DNA of 64,000 nucleotides, from contig CAXXFR010000025.1 of the NCBI GenBank assembly GCA_963667455.2, positions 102,729 through 166,728 of the forward strand, written 5' to 3'. The DNA comes from Bin55 sp963667455. GTDB taxonomy: Bacteria; Pseudomonadota; Gammaproteobacteria; Pseudomonadales; Azotimanducaceae. Below are positions 62,532-64,000 of this stretch, one piece after another (within the stretch, counting starts at the first letter, position 1; every line of letters begins with the position of its first letter). The notes below the pieces were generated by a model, which worked only from the letters and a program-made list of their open reading frames with translations, had not been told where the DNA came from and ran no database searches. Made by a program: the position numbers and the translations under genes.

Positions 62532-64000
62532 CTACCAGGCATCGATCATAGGTGTTCGCATCTGCTGCTCTTGTACCAGCGGGGCTCCTGCCTTCATGCC
62601 TGCGAGCAACCACTTTCTGGTGTCGGCTGGATCAATCACATCGTCGACTTCGAAAACGTGGCCGGCGTTCAACCCCTTGCCACGGTTGTACGCTGCCTCA
62701 ACCATCGCTTCGTAGGCAGCTTGTCGTTCCTGCAAGTCCTCAATGGCCTCCAACCTTGCTCGCTGACCGAGTTTCACTTGACCTTCCAGTCCCATTCCAC
62801 CGAACTCGCTCGTCGGCCATGCAACGACAAATGCGGGTAAGCGGTGATTTCCGCCTCCCATTGCCTGTGCTCCGAGTCCATACGCCTTTCGAAGAATGAC
62901 CATGTAGGTAGGAACCCGAACGTTTGCACCAATTACAAACATGCGAGCAGAGTGCCGCACCACAGCCGTCTTCTCAACCTCTGGACCAACCATGATCCCC
63001 GGACAATCACACAGCAGCAGCAACGGAATCTGAAACGCGTCGCACATCTTCATAAAACGCGCCGCCTTGTCAGCTGCCGGACTGTCGATCGCTCCCGAAA
63101 TCACCGAGGGATTGTTGGCAATGACTCCAACCGGTCTGCCTTCGATCCGAATAAAGGAAGTAACCATTGCTGTGCCGAAATCGGGTCGCAGCTCAAGCAC
63201 GGAATCCTTGTCGGCGAGAATTCGAATCAACTCTCGAATGTCGTAGACCCGTAGGCGATTCTCGGGAATGACGTGGCGCAGAAGTCTTTGATCGTTCGAC
63301 TCCCACGTTGGAAGAGGACCCTGAAAGTACGAGAGGTACTTCTTGGTGACCTCTACAGCTTCGACTTCGTCCTTCACGGCGATATCCACAACACCATTCG
63401 GAACCTGTACCGACATGGGACCCACTTCTTCGGGACTGTAGACACCCAAACCGCCACCTTCGATCATTGCCGGTCCGCCGATTCCAATGCTTGAGTTGGC
63501 TGTCGCAATGATCACGTCGCAACAACCCAGAAGAACCGCATTTCCGGCAAAGCAGAATCCGGCATTCACCCCTACGACCGGGACTCTTCCATGCAGACGA
63601 CTCAACAAAGTCCACGATGGCGTGTTCAGTCCACCTCCACCTGAAATGGCGCGTGAACCGCCACGCCCCGGTCTTGCCGCACGACTGCCTCCTCCTGCTC
63701 GGCCACCTCCACCTTCAGTGAACAGTACAAGCGGAGACTGCAATTTCTCGGCAATCTGAAACATCCGATCCATCATCTTGTGGTTCATTCCACCTTGAGA
63801 TCCGGCAAGAACGGAATAGTCGTAAGACATCAAGACGCAACGAGATCTGTCTTCGTCAAAGGACGTCTCCATTGACGTGCCCGAGTCCCATTACCAAACC
63901 ATCGGACGGTGCATAGTCGAGAAGCTCGTCGAGGCTTCCGTGCAATCCCTGGCCGATCGCCAGCGAGCCGTACTGCAGGAAGGATCCTTCGTCGGCAAGA
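62532..64000 (-). pseudogene. Acyl-CoA carboxylase beta subunit, incomplete at window edge, apparent frameshift
   Basis: Carboxyltransferase subunit of a propionyl-, methylcrotonyl- or geranyl-CoA-type carboxylase. Segments: MSYDYSVLAGSQGGMNH, VVGVNAGFCFAGNAVLLGC, FDIPLLLLCDCPGIMVG-like PGIMVGPEVE, and MGGNHRLPAFVVAWP with MGLEGQVKLGQR. From 63873 to the window end a second frame reads the missing N-terminal part (QYGSLAIGQGLHGSLDELL, GLVMGLGHVNGDV) and stops. The two join as GDV-FDEDRSRC if one of the two bases 63861-63862 is removed. This is either a real lesion or a base-call error; the rest of the gene is intact, so I favour an error. Confidence 0.75.

Noticed and set aside
1..64000. tRNA, rRNA and common riboswitches
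   Set aside because: No cloverleaf with a GTTCRA-type T-loop, no rRNA block and no recognisable riboswitch core seen by eye in the intergenic regions; a covariance-model scan would settle it.

Overview
The window is a gene-dense bacterial chromosome segment, about mid-50s GC by eye, carrying around 55 protein-coding genes. No rRNA, tRNA, CRISPR array, transposase or integrase was recognised. The run dsbA - cytochrome c4 - engB - polA - DUF2782 - thrB (27.7-35.6 kb) is the gene order known from Pseudomonas and other Gammaproteobacteria. With SCO1/SURF1, tsaC/aroE, yejABE and a polB-family DNA polymerase II, this points to an uncultured, probably aquatic, gammaproteobacterium. Some content is unusual for that group: a single-chain glycyl-tRNA synthetase, phosphomevalonate kinase plus mevalonate diphosphate decarboxylase, LLM-class oxidoreductases, and an aldolase/DUF35/MaoC set of a kind best known from actinobacterial sterol catabolism.

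Layout. 0-11 kb: glyQS, then accessory catabolism (FAD-linked 2-hydroxyacid dehydrogenase, SDR, two LLM oxidoreductases, a periplasmic ankyrin protein, MaoC hydratase, an SCP2-thiolase-like aldolase with its DUF35 partner, and a PhyH dioxygenase with an extra N-terminal domain). 11.2-15.1 kb: five tandem, same-strand paralogous genes for small four-helix membrane proteins of no family I recognise, four of them with the same upstream sequence boxes. 15.2-25.4 kb: an NAD-dependent reductase, a PhyH-like protein whose iron-ligand Asp is Gly (the HxG pattern of Fe/2OG halogenases), exonuclease III, the amidase-mvaD-mvaK2 operon and a two-subunit ABC exporter. 25.4-35.6 kb: a decayed VapBC locus, a haem-bearing Vgb-like secreted protein, and the dsbA-to-thrB core block. 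That block was reshaped by two local tandem duplications: a chimeric DsbA carrying the cytochrome c4 promoter and leader, and a nonsense-truncated DUF2782 copy with a stub of the polA 5' end.

35.6-48.8 kb: ergothioneine genes egtBD, SCO1/SURF1, aroE-tsaC-purE, yejABE, and an SDR followed by polB, whose most likely start is an ATT codon. 48.9-56.8 kb: a large secreted beta-domain protein; a three-gene operon (DUF3419/BtaA-like aminocarboxypropyltransferase, GNAT-like protein, haem-oxygenase-like diiron oxidase) that looks like an undescribed small biosynthetic pathway; then two orphan envelope proteins in AT-richer DNA. 56.8-64 kb: an NTF2-like protein with an aldo/keto reductase, cytochrome b561 and cytochrome c', enoyl-CoA hydratase, oligoendopeptidase F, and an acyl-CoA carboxylase beta subunit that runs off the window and carries an apparent one-base frameshift.

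Strongest leads, in order: the five-gene membrane-protein array, the DUF3419/GNAT/diiron-oxidase operon, the HxG PhyH protein, and the promoter-capture DsbA chimera. All function calls come from reading motifs by eye; no database search was possible.
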